The notes beneath the pieces are model-generated. The model was given only the letters and a program-made list of their open reading frames with translations. It did not search any database and was not told the DNA's origin. Both the position numbers and the translations under genes were made by a program. From NCBI RefSeq assembly GCF_000687475.1, contig NC_057319.1, forward strand, positions 2,232,001-2,296,000: 64,000 bases of DNA. Direction: 5' to 3'. Below are positions 11,694-24,387 of the stretch, in pieces. How positions within the stretch are numbered: the first letter of the stretch is position 1; each line of letters starts with the position of its first letter. Source of the stretch: Ustilaginoidea virens (Eukaryota > Ascomycota > Sordariomycetes > Hypocreales > Clavicipitaceae).

Positions 11694-12858
11694 TGCCCGT
11701 TGCCAGTCGCGGAATATCGAGTTCGTGTCGTTCTCGGCGCCTCGATTGCGAACTTTTCTTTTCTTTTGTTTTCGCTACCTCAGTCGTGGGCTTGGTTAAA
11801 GTATGATGCGGGGCCAAAATGATCTACGGCGAACCCGTATGTATGCCTAGCAGCCTAGGTATTCAAAGGTCCACTCATTAACGACAATCAAGATACATGC
11901 TTTTAACCCCCCCCCACTCCCCCCACTCCCCCCACTCCCCCCTCAACCCCCCAGGCCTCTCCTGCATCCCAATTGGTCGGCTCGGTCCACCATACCACCT
12001 CGTGGTACGCTCACCCACCCCGCAACACACGGCAGCTGTCAATGTTTTGGGAGCAACAACCAGCTGCCAGTAACATTAACTTCACGCCAACAACTTCAGT
12101 GACCACCACCCGCAGCACACCACCATCCATTACCCGCCGCCACCTTGTCAAACACGACTTGTCTACTGAGTAGCTTTGCAGCCAACTTCTCATTGATAAC
12201 TACTGGCTCCTCGTCAGTCGCACACCGGCGTCATTCTCCCTTCCCCTCATTCTATACTTCTTTTTTCAAGCTTATTCGCAGATATCTCCATTTTCCTCAG
12301 TGAAGCCATCCAAAAAACTGTCTGCTTTGCAGGTCAGGGTCTTTCAGGTCTTTCGCCGCAATTGGAAAGCTCTTTGGCTCCATCTCTTAACAAATCCCAT
12401 ATCCTGACGGCCTGTTCGTAAACAGATTTCTGTGCATCCCCATTATTTCAAGCCGGGTTAGTCATCGTTCACTGTGCTATGATATGCCCTCAACAGTTAG
12501 CTGAAAGGCGTGGTCTGGCTCCAGTATTCAGTTATTTGCCTCTTCTGCCTGCCTGGGCAATTCATAAAATCTTCTATAAATCTCAATTCAATTCCTGATA
12601 CCAAACACGTTTTGCTCAATTTGCTCTCCCTTGGTTCTCGTATCCTAGTCCAGTAGTTTTCCTAGTCACAGATAACTTTATCTAACGAAATATGTAGCCC
12701 GTCCGAAGCGAATTTGTGGACCAAACTATCCGTCAGATGCCCGTGCCTCTGAAATAACGATCATAAGCCTCTGGCATTCATTCCTGCCTACATTCAAGCT
12801 TGTTTGGCATATATGGTGTTTAGATTATAAGCAAAACAAGTACCACAGGCACCTCGAA
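11694..12858. promoter_or_regulatory. Divergent PPM2/PPS1 intergenic region
   Basis: The region separates two divergently transcribed genes and holds a C-rich array at 11907-11951. From about 12180 to 12850 it is pyrimidine-rich, as expected for a long fungal 5' leader of the phosphatase gene. A 66-codon open frame at 11973 is not supported by any recognisable protein. Confidence 0.5.
11907..11951. repeat. C-rich tandem repeat, unit about CCCCCCACT
   Basis: Runs of six to ten C are separated by ACT about three times, followed by C6TCAAC6. The four closely spaced C runs could in principle fold as an i-motif, with a G-quadruplex on the other strand. This is inferred from composition only. Confidence 0.8.
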
Positions 12859-14992
12859 ATGGCAACCATTGCTTTACCTCGACCGATACCTCCTCACAGC
12901 AGCTCTGATATTGATGGCCCTATCACTCCACCACATTCTCTACATGATGTAGGCCGGTCGGTCCAAAACAAACACTACCCTGCGGCGATACCAAACAGGC
13001 ACATCCCGATCTGCCCCTCTGGACTTACCAAGGCTGATGATGCTCATACACCACCAGCTGATACACCGCCTTCATCACCCACGCATATAGACAATTCTCT
13101 TCAGCAACAATCGCTGCTCTTTCCCCCTCACGGCTATGTCAGCCTAGAGGCGGGAAATTTACGCATCTTTCAGATAGATGCATCGCAAACTGAGGCAGCT
13201 CTGGAGTTTGCATCAAGTCAGCCATTGCCTGTACCAGAACTGATGTTCCCGTGGCTGCATGGCTTACATCCCGAAAACGATCTTCAGCAAGCTTTCTTCT
13301 TGGGTCGTCGAATGTCATCCAGGAAGCCTCCAGTGTGCAATCGTGGCATTTTATTGGTTAAAGCAGACGGGGATCTATCAAGAGCACGGCTCAAGGGAGC
13401 AGTATCGCCAGATGAGTTCATGCAGTTTGACCCGAACCCAAAATTCGTTGAGGCAGACCCAGTAGATGGATTTTCTGTAAGGAACTTTCAAATTCAGACA
13501 GCGAAATCGGCACTTGTTTCTGATGTGATTGTATACGGTGAAGATCCTACAGAAAGCAACAAAGTTGCCTGGGCCATTGCTGCAGCCCAGTCACAACAGA
13601 GACAGCTAGAGCAAGATTCGACTGGACCGGCTGTTGAATACAACACTTTCGTCTGTCCTAGCCCATTCTCCGACTTTGAAGAACATGAGGGCCACATTGT
13701 CGCGATCGACTCAGCTGGGTGCCCAACTGGCAACATCTTGGACTTCGCACATCAGGAACGGAGCGAAATGTGGGATATGACGCAGGCGTCTGAAATCTCT
13801 CTTAATGTATACATGGGTCCCACTCCTGAGCCAGGTAGCTCCGAAGAGCGAGACTTTGATGTCTTGATCGAATGTAGCGATTTGGGTCGGCTTAACCCTG
13901 GAGCTCTGCGCAGTCTCGTTGGACGATCCGATGGGACAGGCTATCACTCCCACTTTGATTTCCCGTCATCCGGCAGCATCCTCCCACCGACATGGTCTCA
14001 TGATGAGGCTGATGGGATTGTTGAAACGTGCCGGTGGATTTACCATTTGTCCCATGGCACTACCCCTGAGCCAACAACAAGAAAATGTCGACAACGAAAA
14101 GTTTTGATACACTGTGCTGATGGGTACACTGAATCGACAATGCTGGGAATTGCATACCTAAGTTATAGCACGGGTCAGCCTATACCACATGCCTGGTTGC
14201 ATCTCCATACATCCAAGCTTCGAAATTTCTTTGCCTATCCTACTGATGTATCACTTTTGACGGCGATTGCTCCGCAGATTTTGCGAGAATCACCCGTTTG
14301 TGCTGGGAAAAGTCTTGGACAAATAACAACGTTGCTAAGAGACGAGCCAAAGTGGCTATCCACCTTGGATGGCTCGTTTCCGAGCCGTATTTTGGACTAT
14401 TTATATTTGGGAAACCTTGGTCATGCGAATAATCCAGACCTTCTCAAGGAACTTGGGATCGGCCAGATCCTAAGTGTTGGGGAAACGGCTTCGTGGCGAG
14501 AAGGCGAGCTAGAGAAGTGGGGGTCAAACAACGTCTACGTCGTTCAAGGAGTTCAAGATAACGGAATCGACCCTTTGATGGATGAATTCCTAGGCTGTCT
14601 CGATTTTATAGGTGAGGAACCTTTGTTGCCACCATGTCCAGGCCCTAGTCTAGCATGTATGCTCATTATTAACATCCCACTCAGGCCGCGGACGACGCCG
14701 CGGAACTGCTACTTTGGTGCACTGTCGAGTTGGTGTTTCTCGTAGTGCCACTATATGCATAGCCGAGGTCATGAGAGCTTTGAACACGTCGTTCCCCCGG
14801 GCTTATTGTTTCGTGCGAGCACGACGCCTCAACGTGATTATACAACCGCACCTCCGGTTTGCGTACGAGCTACTGCGCTGGGAAGAATGGTTGCAGCAGC
14901 GTGGTGACATTGCGGCACCACTGAAACGAGAATTGGAATGGAGAGAGATTGCTCGAGAAATTGCTTTGATGAACCGACCCTACTCGAGATGA
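12859..14992 (+). CDS. PPS1: Dual-specificity protein phosphatase, Pps1 type
   Basis: Dual-specificity phosphatase related to yeast Pps1, which acts in S-phase control. Exons are 12859-14611 and 14685-14992 (intron GTGAGG...CTCAG, branch ATTAAC), giving 686 aa. The second intron-spliced module has a complete signature, HCRVGVSRS at 597-605, with nucleophile Cys598 and Arg604. An earlier module has HCADGYTES at 418-426. There Cys419 is kept but the phosphate-binding Arg position is Glu425, so that module looks catalytically dead. The N-terminal 90 residues are Pro/Ser/Thr-rich and probably disordered. The intron falls just before the active-site loop, so failure to splice would yield a protein without the catalytic Cys. 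Confidence 0.92.
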
Positions 14993-15855
14993 CAAAGCGG
15001 AATGGGAAGCCTCGCGTTGCATTATCGACTTCTCGTTGTAAATCCGTGGAGGTTGATGACTCTTCGTGCCTGTTTCATCTTTACTTTAGCTGCTTCGCAG
15101 GTGTGAATGGAATCACGCACTCACTTTGCGTGGGAGGAGGACTTCGGGATGTTTGGGAAACAGCCCGTTAGTTCTTAAAGCCATGTCTAGGGTGCTCGTG
15201 CTCACTTTCTTGGATAAATAATTTGTTTTTAAGACTATACGAAAAGCACCAGTAATGTGATTTCTAATGATTTCTTTCTGAGCAACGTTTTTTCAACTAA
15301 TACCACGTACGCCACTGAAAGTCACGTCCGCAATGTGACTTGAGGTAGTCGACCGAACCGCCTCAACTTCGCCTGCGTAAGGCCCCTGTTTGGAAAGCGG
15401 AGATCATGAGATGAGTGTCCACTGCCTGCCCATGATGGGACAAGTCGACAAGTTGTTATCCTCTCCAATACAATACGGGCTTTTGAAAGGCTCATTCTTT
15501 CATAAATTCCGATGCAATTCTGAACAAGCCCTGCTTATGCTGTGGATAGCCGGATAAAGGACAGTGAAGCAGAATATTGCTCACACGCATATACAAGGGA
15601 AATCCGGCAGCGGTATTACACACAAGGTAAGCTCCAGTCTCGTAGTGGAACGTAGCCCTTAATAGTCAACAATCTGTGTGAATAGCATGGCTTGCTGCCT
15701 TGGTGGTAACTTGTATGATACTGAAAACCCGAGGTAGGTATCTCGGCCGTAGCTTGCGAACCTCTCCGCGCCATGGAGGCGTAGTCCAGGACTTCTGCAG
15801 GTAGAACTGCTGGCATCGAGAGCCCCGTAATTGTAGGGAAAAAGCAAGTCATACC
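14993..15855. other. Convergent intergenic region PPS1/ATG18
   Basis: Contains the 3' ends of both neighbours. Short open frames on the minus strand near 15616-15852 lie just beyond the ATG18 stop and are not supported. I see no other feature. Confidence 0.5.
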
Positions 15856-17481
15856 TTATGATAAATATGTGGATATGTCATGTTTATCATCACTTTCAAG
15901 AACACTGAGCGAGTTGGTTAGACTATTTGTTAAGCCCAGAATGGAGAATGATATGTTAAAAGCATGGCAGGGATTGTATCCGATGATCCGCATGTGGGGA
16001 TGACTCACGAAAACTGCTTTACTAAATAACCCTCCCCACCATTTTCCATATCGATGTTGTAGATGTAAAATCCTCCGTCACTCGTGATAACCATGATTTG
16101 AGGGCTACTGCTGCTCATCGCTACAACAGTTTTCAAAGAACCACTGGAAGAATTTCCTGGAACTCTCAAGGGTCCTGATGTTCCAGGTTTTGGCACCTTG
16201 ATAAACGCAAAGTCGCGCAGCGGCTCCCACATTTCAGTGACGGTCTGAGGGAGATAAGAACCGACAACTCCAACCATTCCACGACTCATGATCTGAGAAG
16301 ATCGGCGGAGCATGTTACTGAAAGAACCGCTTTGTCTCCGATTTCCTGGACCACCTCCGCTGCTGGTGTTAGTTTCCGTTGCCATATCTGCTGCCTCACT
16401 TCTCGGTGAACCCGTGGCACTATTACTCGGTGAATCGGCATCGTCATAAGACTTGGTTCGGGAACGACGGTCTCGCTTTTGAGAGCCCAGCGTGTCACTT
16501 GACTCCCCGGCAGAAGAAGAATGACCAGGTGGAATGTTAAGCCTGAAAATATGAATCGTGTCGGATGTCGATGACACGCATAGTAGAGTAGAGCTCAGAT
16601 TGAATGACATGCTATAAATGGTGGAAGGGTAAGTCCCACGTCGAAACTGATAAAGCTTCTGGCCTCTTGGGATAGAGAAGACGCGGATAATGGTGCCAGT
16701 CTCACTCGCGGTCGCTAGAAGTGTGCCGTCACTGTTCAAACAAATGCAGGACAACGGTGAACGATGCGCTTCGATTACGTTAACTGCCTTTAACGTCAAC
16801 GTATCGAACACCAACACCTCCCCTGAGGTAGGCGCAACGTATGTGGATTGAGGCGGTGCATGTATTGGTCGTCTGCTTTCAGAATCTTCCCGCGGCTTTG
16901 GGAGCGGATATGCTATGAAGCAATTTTCGGATGAAGGAGACAATGCGCAAAGAGCTGAAGGGTTTGGAGAGGTCGGTATAGTGTAAAGAAGGCTCATATT
17001 ACTGATATCATACAGGTAAATCTCCTCCTCTAAAACAACAGCGAGTCGCTTTCGATTTAACCGTACCGCGAGAACGGCGGACGGAAAAGTGAGCTCACAT
17101 ATGATAGATGATCTCTATTTTCACGAGTCGCAGTTAATAAGTGAACGTGTGCCTCAATAGTGGCTTCTGAACGACGCTACCTTGGTGTTCTGTATTATGA
17201 GGTGTCTAGGAGACAGAATGAGGGCGACGAGAGAAGTTGAAAATAGCATCTCAATGATAGCGATATTTCCATCATCACTGCTAAAAATACGTGAGAATGG
17301 GTCGGTATGGTAGATTCGAAAGCCCTTTGAGGTACCTAAAGAATCAAATGAGAGTGGTGGACGTCGTGTAAGTCTGCCATGTGAATCATAACGGGAGGGT
17401 GCCTGCGAGGTGTAGCTTACCAACGGCTATGCAACTGTGGTCTTGGTTGAATGTGATGAAGTTCAATGATGGATTAGCCAT
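15856..17481 (-). CDS. ATG18: Autophagy PROPPIN Atg18
   Basis: WD40 beta-propeller that binds PtdIns3P and PtdIns(3,5)P2 and acts with Atg2 in autophagosome growth and vacuole shape. Proposed exons in order are 17481-17421, 17335-17181, 17114-16009 and 15904-15856, giving 456 aa. The lipid-binding FRRG motif is at about residues 229-232 ([13 protein letters not shown]). After it, a long Ser/Arg-rich insert (about 265-335) fits the extended membrane-inserting loop of blade 6. The small first exon ([14 protein letters not shown]) and the 49-nt last exon ([15 protein letters not shown]) were added because they close frame and match the family's ends. The gene is divergent from RAD3, sharing about 630 bp of promoter. 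Confidence 0.94.
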
Positions 17482-18110
17482 CTTGATCACACGAGCAAAA
17501 ACAGCATGAATACACGCTTGGGGGCTTCAATGAAGTTTGGACGGTAGAAATGGCAGAGACTCAGTTACTACATCCGGTAATTGAGGGTGTGAAGGTGCAG
17601 TGGCTGAGTCTTGCCTGAGACCGTGGCGATGCTGAGATCCGAGTGAGCAGATCTGCTGGAGGCTCCCTGACGAGAGAAATGTGTATTCGCGCTAACGCTG
17701 AAGCTAGCCTTGTAGCGCAAAAATCATTATAGAATAAGCAAGAAGATCACAGATCATCGCCGATGATGCGCGCTTGACAACGAGTGAGAAAGTTGGAAGG
17801 CGGAGATGCTTGAGCCTTGGCCGCCTCAAAGGTGGCAAAGCGACAATATTTGGTAAGCAGGAAAGAGACAAGGTGGGGTAAATAGTATCTGATAAGGTCA
17901 AGCTGGAGATAAGATTATTTAGATTAACAATGGCTTGGAGCTGTGCAGATGTCACAAATGTGACGTTTACAGGTGCGCACACGTGACATGACTGGCTTCC
18001 CAGACCCACACAAGCTTCGATTCGCGCTTCATGATTCCGATGAGTCTACAACAACAGGTGCGAGCGAAGACAATCATCGCCTTGACAGTTCCGTGTCCCT
18101 GAGAAAGAAA
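17482..18110. promoter_or_regulatory. Divergent promoter region ATG18/RAD3
   Basis: About 630 bp separate the start codons of two divergent genes, so both promoters must lie here. Open frames at 17704-18009 (minus) have no recognisable product. I cannot assign individual factor sites. Confidence 0.5.
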
Positions 18111-21100
18111 ATGAAGTTCTTCATTGAGTAGGACACCCAATCTCATGAGTCACAGCAGTAGAGTATGGCTAAGATTGCAATAGTAAATTGCCAGTCATCT
18201 TTCCCTATCCGAAAATTTATCCTGGTATACATCTTTATCATGCAGATTGACATTTACCGCAGCGTGGCTAATTGAAGTATAACCCATAGAGCAATATGCG
18301 TAAGTTCCCCAGGCAGGGCTTCGTTGGTTTGATATTAATACTCTGCGTATAGATACATGTGTGATCTCAAAAGTATATTCCATATCCAGTTGAGCCCGCC
18401 GTTTCTTGAACATAGGCCGCTGACCGTCATTAAACTCCACAGAGACCCTGGATACCGGCGGTCATTGCGTGCTTGAGATGCCTTCGGGTACTGGGAAAAC
18501 CGTCTCTCTACTTTCGCTTATTGTAGCTTATCAGCAATGTATGCCTGAAAAGCGGAAACTGATCTACTGTTCTCGTGTGTCACTCCTCAAAATCATAAAT
18601 CACATACTGCGATGGCCCACCTGATACATCTTGAACTCCACGTGGTAGTACCCCCCAGAAGCAAGTTCTTACCTTTAATTATCTAGGTACTATGTCTGAA
18701 ATAGAGAAAGCCTTGGCGGAACTGAAGGCTCTCATGAAATACCGTACCGAACAGCTCGGTTATGAAGAAGAGTTTAGAGGCTTGGGATTAACCAGTCGCA
18801 AGAACCTTTGTCTTCATCCATCAGTTAAACGAGAAAAGAGTGGCACCATCGTCGATGCCCGGTGCAGAAGCCTCACGGCCGGTTTTGTTAAAGAGAAAAA
18901 ACAGCGCGGGGAGAATGTAGACCTTTGTGTTTACCATGATGTACGCATGATATACATGAACTTCCCTTCATTATCTGTTGAGAAATGACTGCTCGCGGTC
19001 GGCACACTTTAACTTTGGGCGTAGTTCAAGGGCGCTGAGAATTGCCTGCTGATAATTATTTGCTAGAATCTGGATTTGCTGGAGCCCCATAACCTGATAC
19101 CTAACGGCGTGTGGACTTTCGAAGACGTTCTTCGCTATGGTGAAGACCACAAACAATGTCCATACTTTACCGCCCGACGCATGGTAAGAAGGCCGAAGGC
19201 TATGACGAGCAAGACTGATTGCGGCATAGATGCAATACTGTAACGTTGTAATTTTCTCTTATCACTATCTCCTCGACCCGAAGATTGCCGAGCGAGTCTC
19301 AAGAGATTTTTCTAAAGACTGCATTGTCGTCTTTGATGAAGCACACAATATTGATAACGTGTGCATTGAGGCTTTGAGTACTGATATCACGGAGGACTCA
19401 CTTCGTCGAGCCACTCGCGGCGCACAGAATCTGGAGCAAAAGGTCACAGAAATGAGAGATACAGACCAAGAGCAACTCCAAAATGAATACCAGAAGCTAG
19501 TTGAGGGCCTTCGTAGTGCGGATGAAGCTCGACAAGAAGATGCATTTATGGCAAATCCTGGTACGTTTGCAAACAATCATACAGTCCAAGTGTTTATGAA
19601 CTGATGGCAAGCAGCGTTGCCCGAAGATCTCCTTAAAGAAGCTGTCCCCGGGAACATTAGAAGAGCAGAGCATTTTGTTGCGTTTCTCAAACGATTCATC
19701 GAATATCTCAAAGTAAGCTTTATCGCATGAGGAGGGTCTGGAGTGAATACATTCTCACGCAACTATTACCCAGACGAGAATGAAAGTCCGACAAGTTATA
19801 TCGGAAACCCCGCCGTCTTTTCTAGCGCATCTGAAAGAACATACATTCATCGAAAAAAAACCTCTCAGGTTTTGTGCCGAACGATTAACTTCCCTTGTTC
19901 GGACCCTTGAACTTACAAACATTGAGGATTATCAATCGCTACAGGAAGTGGCCACCTTTGCAACTCTAGTAGCAACCTACGAAAAAGGGTTTCTCCTGAT
20001 ACTTGAGCCATACGAATCAGACACCGCCGAGGTACCCAACCCTATTCTGCATTTCACGTGCCTTGATGCCGCTATTGCAATTAAACCTGTTTTCGAAAGG
20101 TTTTACTCCGTCATTATCACGTCCGGCACCATTTCTCCTCTGGAAATCTATCCAAAAATGCTGGATTTCTCCACAGTAATTCAAGAGTCCTATAGCATGA
20201 CGCTTGCAAGACGGTCGTTTTTGCCAATGATTGTAACACGCGGAAGTGATCAAGCCTCCGTCTCAACCAGTTTTCAGGTCCGAAACGAACCCAGCGTGGT
20301 ACGAAACTACGGCACGATATTGGTAGAGTTTGCTAAAATCACACCGGACGGACTAGTTGTCTTTTTCCCTTCCTATCTTTACATGGAGTCCATTATCAGC
20401 ATGTGGCAAGGCATGGGTATTCTTGACGAAGTATGGAAGTACAAACTCATTCTGGTCGAAACGCCGGACGCCCAAGAGACCTCTTTGGCCCTCGAAACGT
20501 ATCGCACAGCATGCTGCAATGGAAGAGGCGCCATTCTGTTGTGTGTTGCGCGAGGCAAGGTCTCGGAAGGTATTGATTTCGACCATCAGTATGGGCGCGC
20601 CGTGTTGTGCATTGGCGTACCATTTCAATACACGGAGTCGCGAATCCTGAAGGCGCGCCTGGAGTTTTTGAGGGAGACGTATCGGATCAAGGAGAACGAT
20701 TTTCTATCATTTGACGCCATGCGACACGCTGCACAATGCCTTGGGCGTGTCCTACGTGGAAAGGACGATTATGGAATCATGGTCTTGGCCGACCGTAGGT
20801 TCCAGAAAAAAAGAAGCCAGCTGCCCAAGTGGATAAACCAGGCGCTTCTTGACGTGGACGCGAATCTCAGCACTGACATGGCAGTGAGCAGTGCAAGACG
20901 ATTCCTAAGAACCATGGCACAACCATTTCGCGCCAAGGATCAAGACGGCATCAGTACATGGGGCCACGACGATCTTCAAAGACACAAAGAAAAAATGGAT
21001 ATGGAGAAGATCCACGAAATGGAAGAAGCGGCGAAAAACTCGACAAATCAAGATATTGCTGCTTTGGACAACTACCCTTACGTCGTTGAAGAGCTGGATC

Positions 21101-21129
21101 AAGACATGATGGAGTTGGATGATTTTTGA
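18111..21129 (+). CDS. RAD3: TFIIH 5'-3' DNA helicase Rad3/XPD
   Basis: Fe-S DNA helicase of TFIIH, needed for nucleotide excision repair and with a structural role in transcription. Proposed exons are 18111-18127, 18184-18224, 18290-18299, 18353-18372, 18443-18574, 18687-18940, 19067-19183, 19230-19560, 19615-19712 and 19774-21129, giving 791 aa. Walker A is PSGTGKT with Lys48, the same number as in yeast Rad3, which supports the N-terminal reconstruction. Three of the Fe-S cluster cysteines are visible at 115, 133 and 154; the fourth lies in KQCPYF. The DEAH box is at 233-236. Helicase motifs V/VI are seen in EGIDFDHQ and [14 protein letters not shown]. Exons 3 and 4 are only 10 and 20 nt. 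Skipping either would break the conserved PEQYAYMCDLKKTLDTGGH frame. Confidence 0.95.
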
Positions 21130-21387
21130 ATCAAAAACTGAACGTGATGCATATTCAGGCGATCTTTTCTCGTAGGGACAATAGAGTGAACTCGATGGAG
21201 CCGTTGTTCAATTGTAGATTTCCGCATCGTGGCTTCTTGGAAAAGCGTAGACCCTTTTTTTTTTTTTTTTCCTTGAAGACGAAAGGGGGGGAGGGGGTTT
21301 TATTTTTCGTCCCGGATAGAACGGACTATCTGAATCTGACACCCAACCCAACAAACTCGTCATATACGCTGAGCAAGAAAGGAAAAT

Positions 21388-24387
21388 CTATTTCTCAACG
21401 GAAAATCGCTTGCCAGCTTTTACAACCCTCATTGCCGGGACTGAGTGGTTCCTGCCTGGTTGTCGCCCAATTTCTATGCACAACATGCGGACAAAGTCTC
21501 GGTTTATCCAATAGCTTGTATGGGCGCTGATCATGTTAAGATACTGGATTTCCAAGGGCCCGCTACCAGACTTGAGAAACCAGTCTATCTGACCGTTGTC
21601 GTTGAGAAGGTATAACTTCTTTTCCGCAATCTCCTCGCGGCTAAAGTCGTGGACTTCCAACTCGAGCTGTGAGGGAAGGCGCGCCGTCAGGGGACGCTCC
21701 GGATCGACCATTAAGGTGTCGAGTGACGGTGACAGCCCGGGTACGATTTTCCGTACTGCGTCCCCCAATGACTTGAAAAGAGACGTAGAAGTAGTTGGAA
21801 TGTATGCAGGTTTGAGTGTCGTGGCGTACGCGGGGTCTACCGTTCCGTTCAATAGATAGGCGATTGGGTCTTCCTTGGCAAGAATGTTGTAGATGTTATC
21901 CACAGCCAAACAGCCGAACCTGCCCGCATTGCCCACTATACTTTCATCATTCACATCTCTTGAATCAGAGCCAGGTTTGGATCGTCCGCGCCTCGGGATC
22001 AAAACCCCACTCTCGAGAAGTAGAAAGAAGCCAGCCGGACTCCCTAGCAGAAACAGATTAGTTGTGTCAAACTCGAAAAATTGGGTTTGCGGTTCGGTGC
22101 GGCCAAGATCCAATTTCGGAACCAACGTGGGCTGACGGGAGAGCACGTCAACCGCCATGACGCTCCCAAGCGAGTGTGCAATCAGATGGACCCTTCCACT
22201 TGCTGAGAACCCTGGGTTATTTCGACACCACAGCCGGTATATTCTATTCGCCTCCTGCACTAAAGCGTTGATCATTTTCCCCTTGTGGTGAGACATGTAA
22301 AAAGGTATGTCGAACATCACCTCAGAGATCATGGTTCGGATTGCTGGTATTGTGTTTGGCTCGATGTCCTTCAAATTAAATGAGTCTTGCCGGTGTTCTT
22401 GGCTCTCAACATTCACAAGAGACTCAGTATCATCAAAAGACAACCCCATTCTCCAATTCAGCGGCAGTACCATCACACCATTTTGACCCTTGCGCAAGAT
22501 GCGTTGAATTGTCGAAGAACCCATCTCCCGGTTGACGAGACGTCGGAAACTATTGATAGCATGGGTGAAGTGATAGCTCTCTACCCTTTCTGCAGTCTTC
22601 TGGCCGATTCCATGTGCGACAAGAACCAGATCAGTGACCTGGCCCTTTGCTTCTGTTGCCCTACAAGCCTCACAGGCTCGACCTTCGCGGTTCCCCTGAC
22701 TTTCTTCGTCGGGTTCGACTGCCGCCTTAGCGCTTGCTGCACCCTCGTCAGGGCTGGAGCTTCCTCCATGAACGGTGTCCCAGGCTTGTCGATCGAAACC
22801 CCTGACGACCGGAATCCCAACTGTGAACCCTTTGATGATTTTCAGCGCTGGTCGTCTTCCATAATGGGCCGAAGGTTTGAGCGTTGGTTTCAGAAGAAAA
22901 GCTTGAGACTCATTCCTATAAATGACATGGTAGTGAGAAAATGCTCGGCTTGTTCGCTCCGTCAACGGTGGCGAAGCGTCAGCGTTGAAACTGACAAGTC
23001 CTTGTGCAGCTGCTTCTCCTCGGAAACACCTCGCAGCGCAAAATGTATCTGCAGATATTTTAGGCTCGATTTCCGAGTGCCCATGTGAGTGGAAATGCTT
23101 AGAATCCTGGGGCCAGAGGCAGTGCGAGATTTTCTCCTCGCCAATGGGTCCAACCTCAACAGCGCATCGCAACTCATCTCTCCATGTCTCGGTCCAGGGC
23201 CGCAACTCTAAATATCCAGCCTCTAGTTGATTCGCAATGGCGGGGGCGACTGGCATCATTGTATCCCTAATCGAATCTGAGCAAGATTGACACTAATCAC
23301 ATTGCGGAAAGGAAATCAGCATGTACCTGTAAAACCATGTAGCCCTCATCACCACAGCAATGTCATTCAGAGGGGACCAGTATATTGGTTTCATCTGGAG
23401 CGTGTGAAGGGAGACTTTATGCAGTCGGGACAAGCCAACCACAACGTCTGGGCAGTTCCGGTAATCATCAACATAGTTGGCCTCAGATGCAACTGTCGAC
23501 TTTGGTTTGGCTTGATGTCGGTATTGACTTGAGGCATACGGTGAAGGGGTTTTGTCAGTCTCATCGACACGTATAAATGGCTTGCCAGATATCCCAACTT
23601 CATTCAGTACCGGACGATTTAGATCGGACATGCTCGCACGACTCGAAACTCTTGCTTTCTGGTTCGCTGAACTGAGGCTCCTCTGATGGATCTCGCCTTT
23701 TTTGCAGCTTGTATCTGAAGAAGACTGGACATTGCCCCTCTTTCCTGTCGGTAATTCGGACTTGATGAGTCCATCATCGCCGTTGGAGCTTTGCATGTCA
23801 AAGCTACATGAAGATTCCAAGACTTCTAGAACGCTCTGCATCACTGAATCGACAGAGAACTCGGATTTGTATCTCCTGTACAACCCGCAGATACTGCGCT
23901 GCAGACTTTCCAAAATATCGGTTTGTAAGGAAGAGCAGCATGCTGGTGAAGCAGTGCTTTGTGTTTGCCCATCTATGATCGTCATCGAGCGACAAGGAGC
24001 CGAGACAGCACCATGTCGGTCCAAATGCCTCATGGCCAACCCTTTTACGAGTGTATGTCGCCTCTTTGAGCATCCAGTGATGTCATCGATATTTCCCGAG
24101 TGGTTCATGAAAGCCGCATGACGATGGCGACAATCATCCGATGCCAAGGTAGACCATGCCTTTGTCAAGGCGCTGTTGTCTTCCCATCCAAAAGGTCGAA
24201 ACTGGTTCTTGGTAAGCTTGTGTTCTGGGTGGACAGCATTGTGTGACACGGTAAGGGGCTCGTCGATCGGTATCAAAGACGAGTAGAAAAACTGAGCATT
24301 CATGTGCGGAATTCCATCTTCGCTCGTCGTTCGGCACACGGGATCGAGGCGGCATTGCGCACCGTAGGTATGCTGCGTCATGGACAT
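21388..24387 (-). CDS. DDHD-domain phospholipase (PA-PLA1 family)
   Basis: Probable intracellular phosphatidic-acid-preferring phospholipase A1 of the DDHD family, acting at membranes; the yeast relative is YOR022C. Exons are 24387-23327 and 23266-21388 (intron GTACAT...GATTAG), giving 979 aa. The serine-hydrolase signature is LIAHSLGSVM with nucleophile Ser at about 719. It is preceded by VLVAHGIGQ and followed by NLFLLGSPAGFFLLL and a C-terminal DDHD-type region ending about 60 residues before the stop. The first exon begins as a mostly low-complexity, Ser-rich stretch and ends in a WWE-like region (IYWSPLNDIAVVMRATWFYR). The gene converges with RAD3 over a 258-bp spacer that holds a T-rich run. 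Confidence 0.9.

Noticed and set aside
18260..18300. RAD3 as a frameshifted pseudogene
   Set aside because: A first unspliced reading gave stops and indels near IEQYA, but splicing through a 10-nt exon restores the conserved sequence without any mutation.
18195..18440. 81-codon minus-strand open frame over the RAD3 start
   Set aside because: It overlaps the RAD3 microexons and introns, which are supported by a conserved protein sequence on the other strand.
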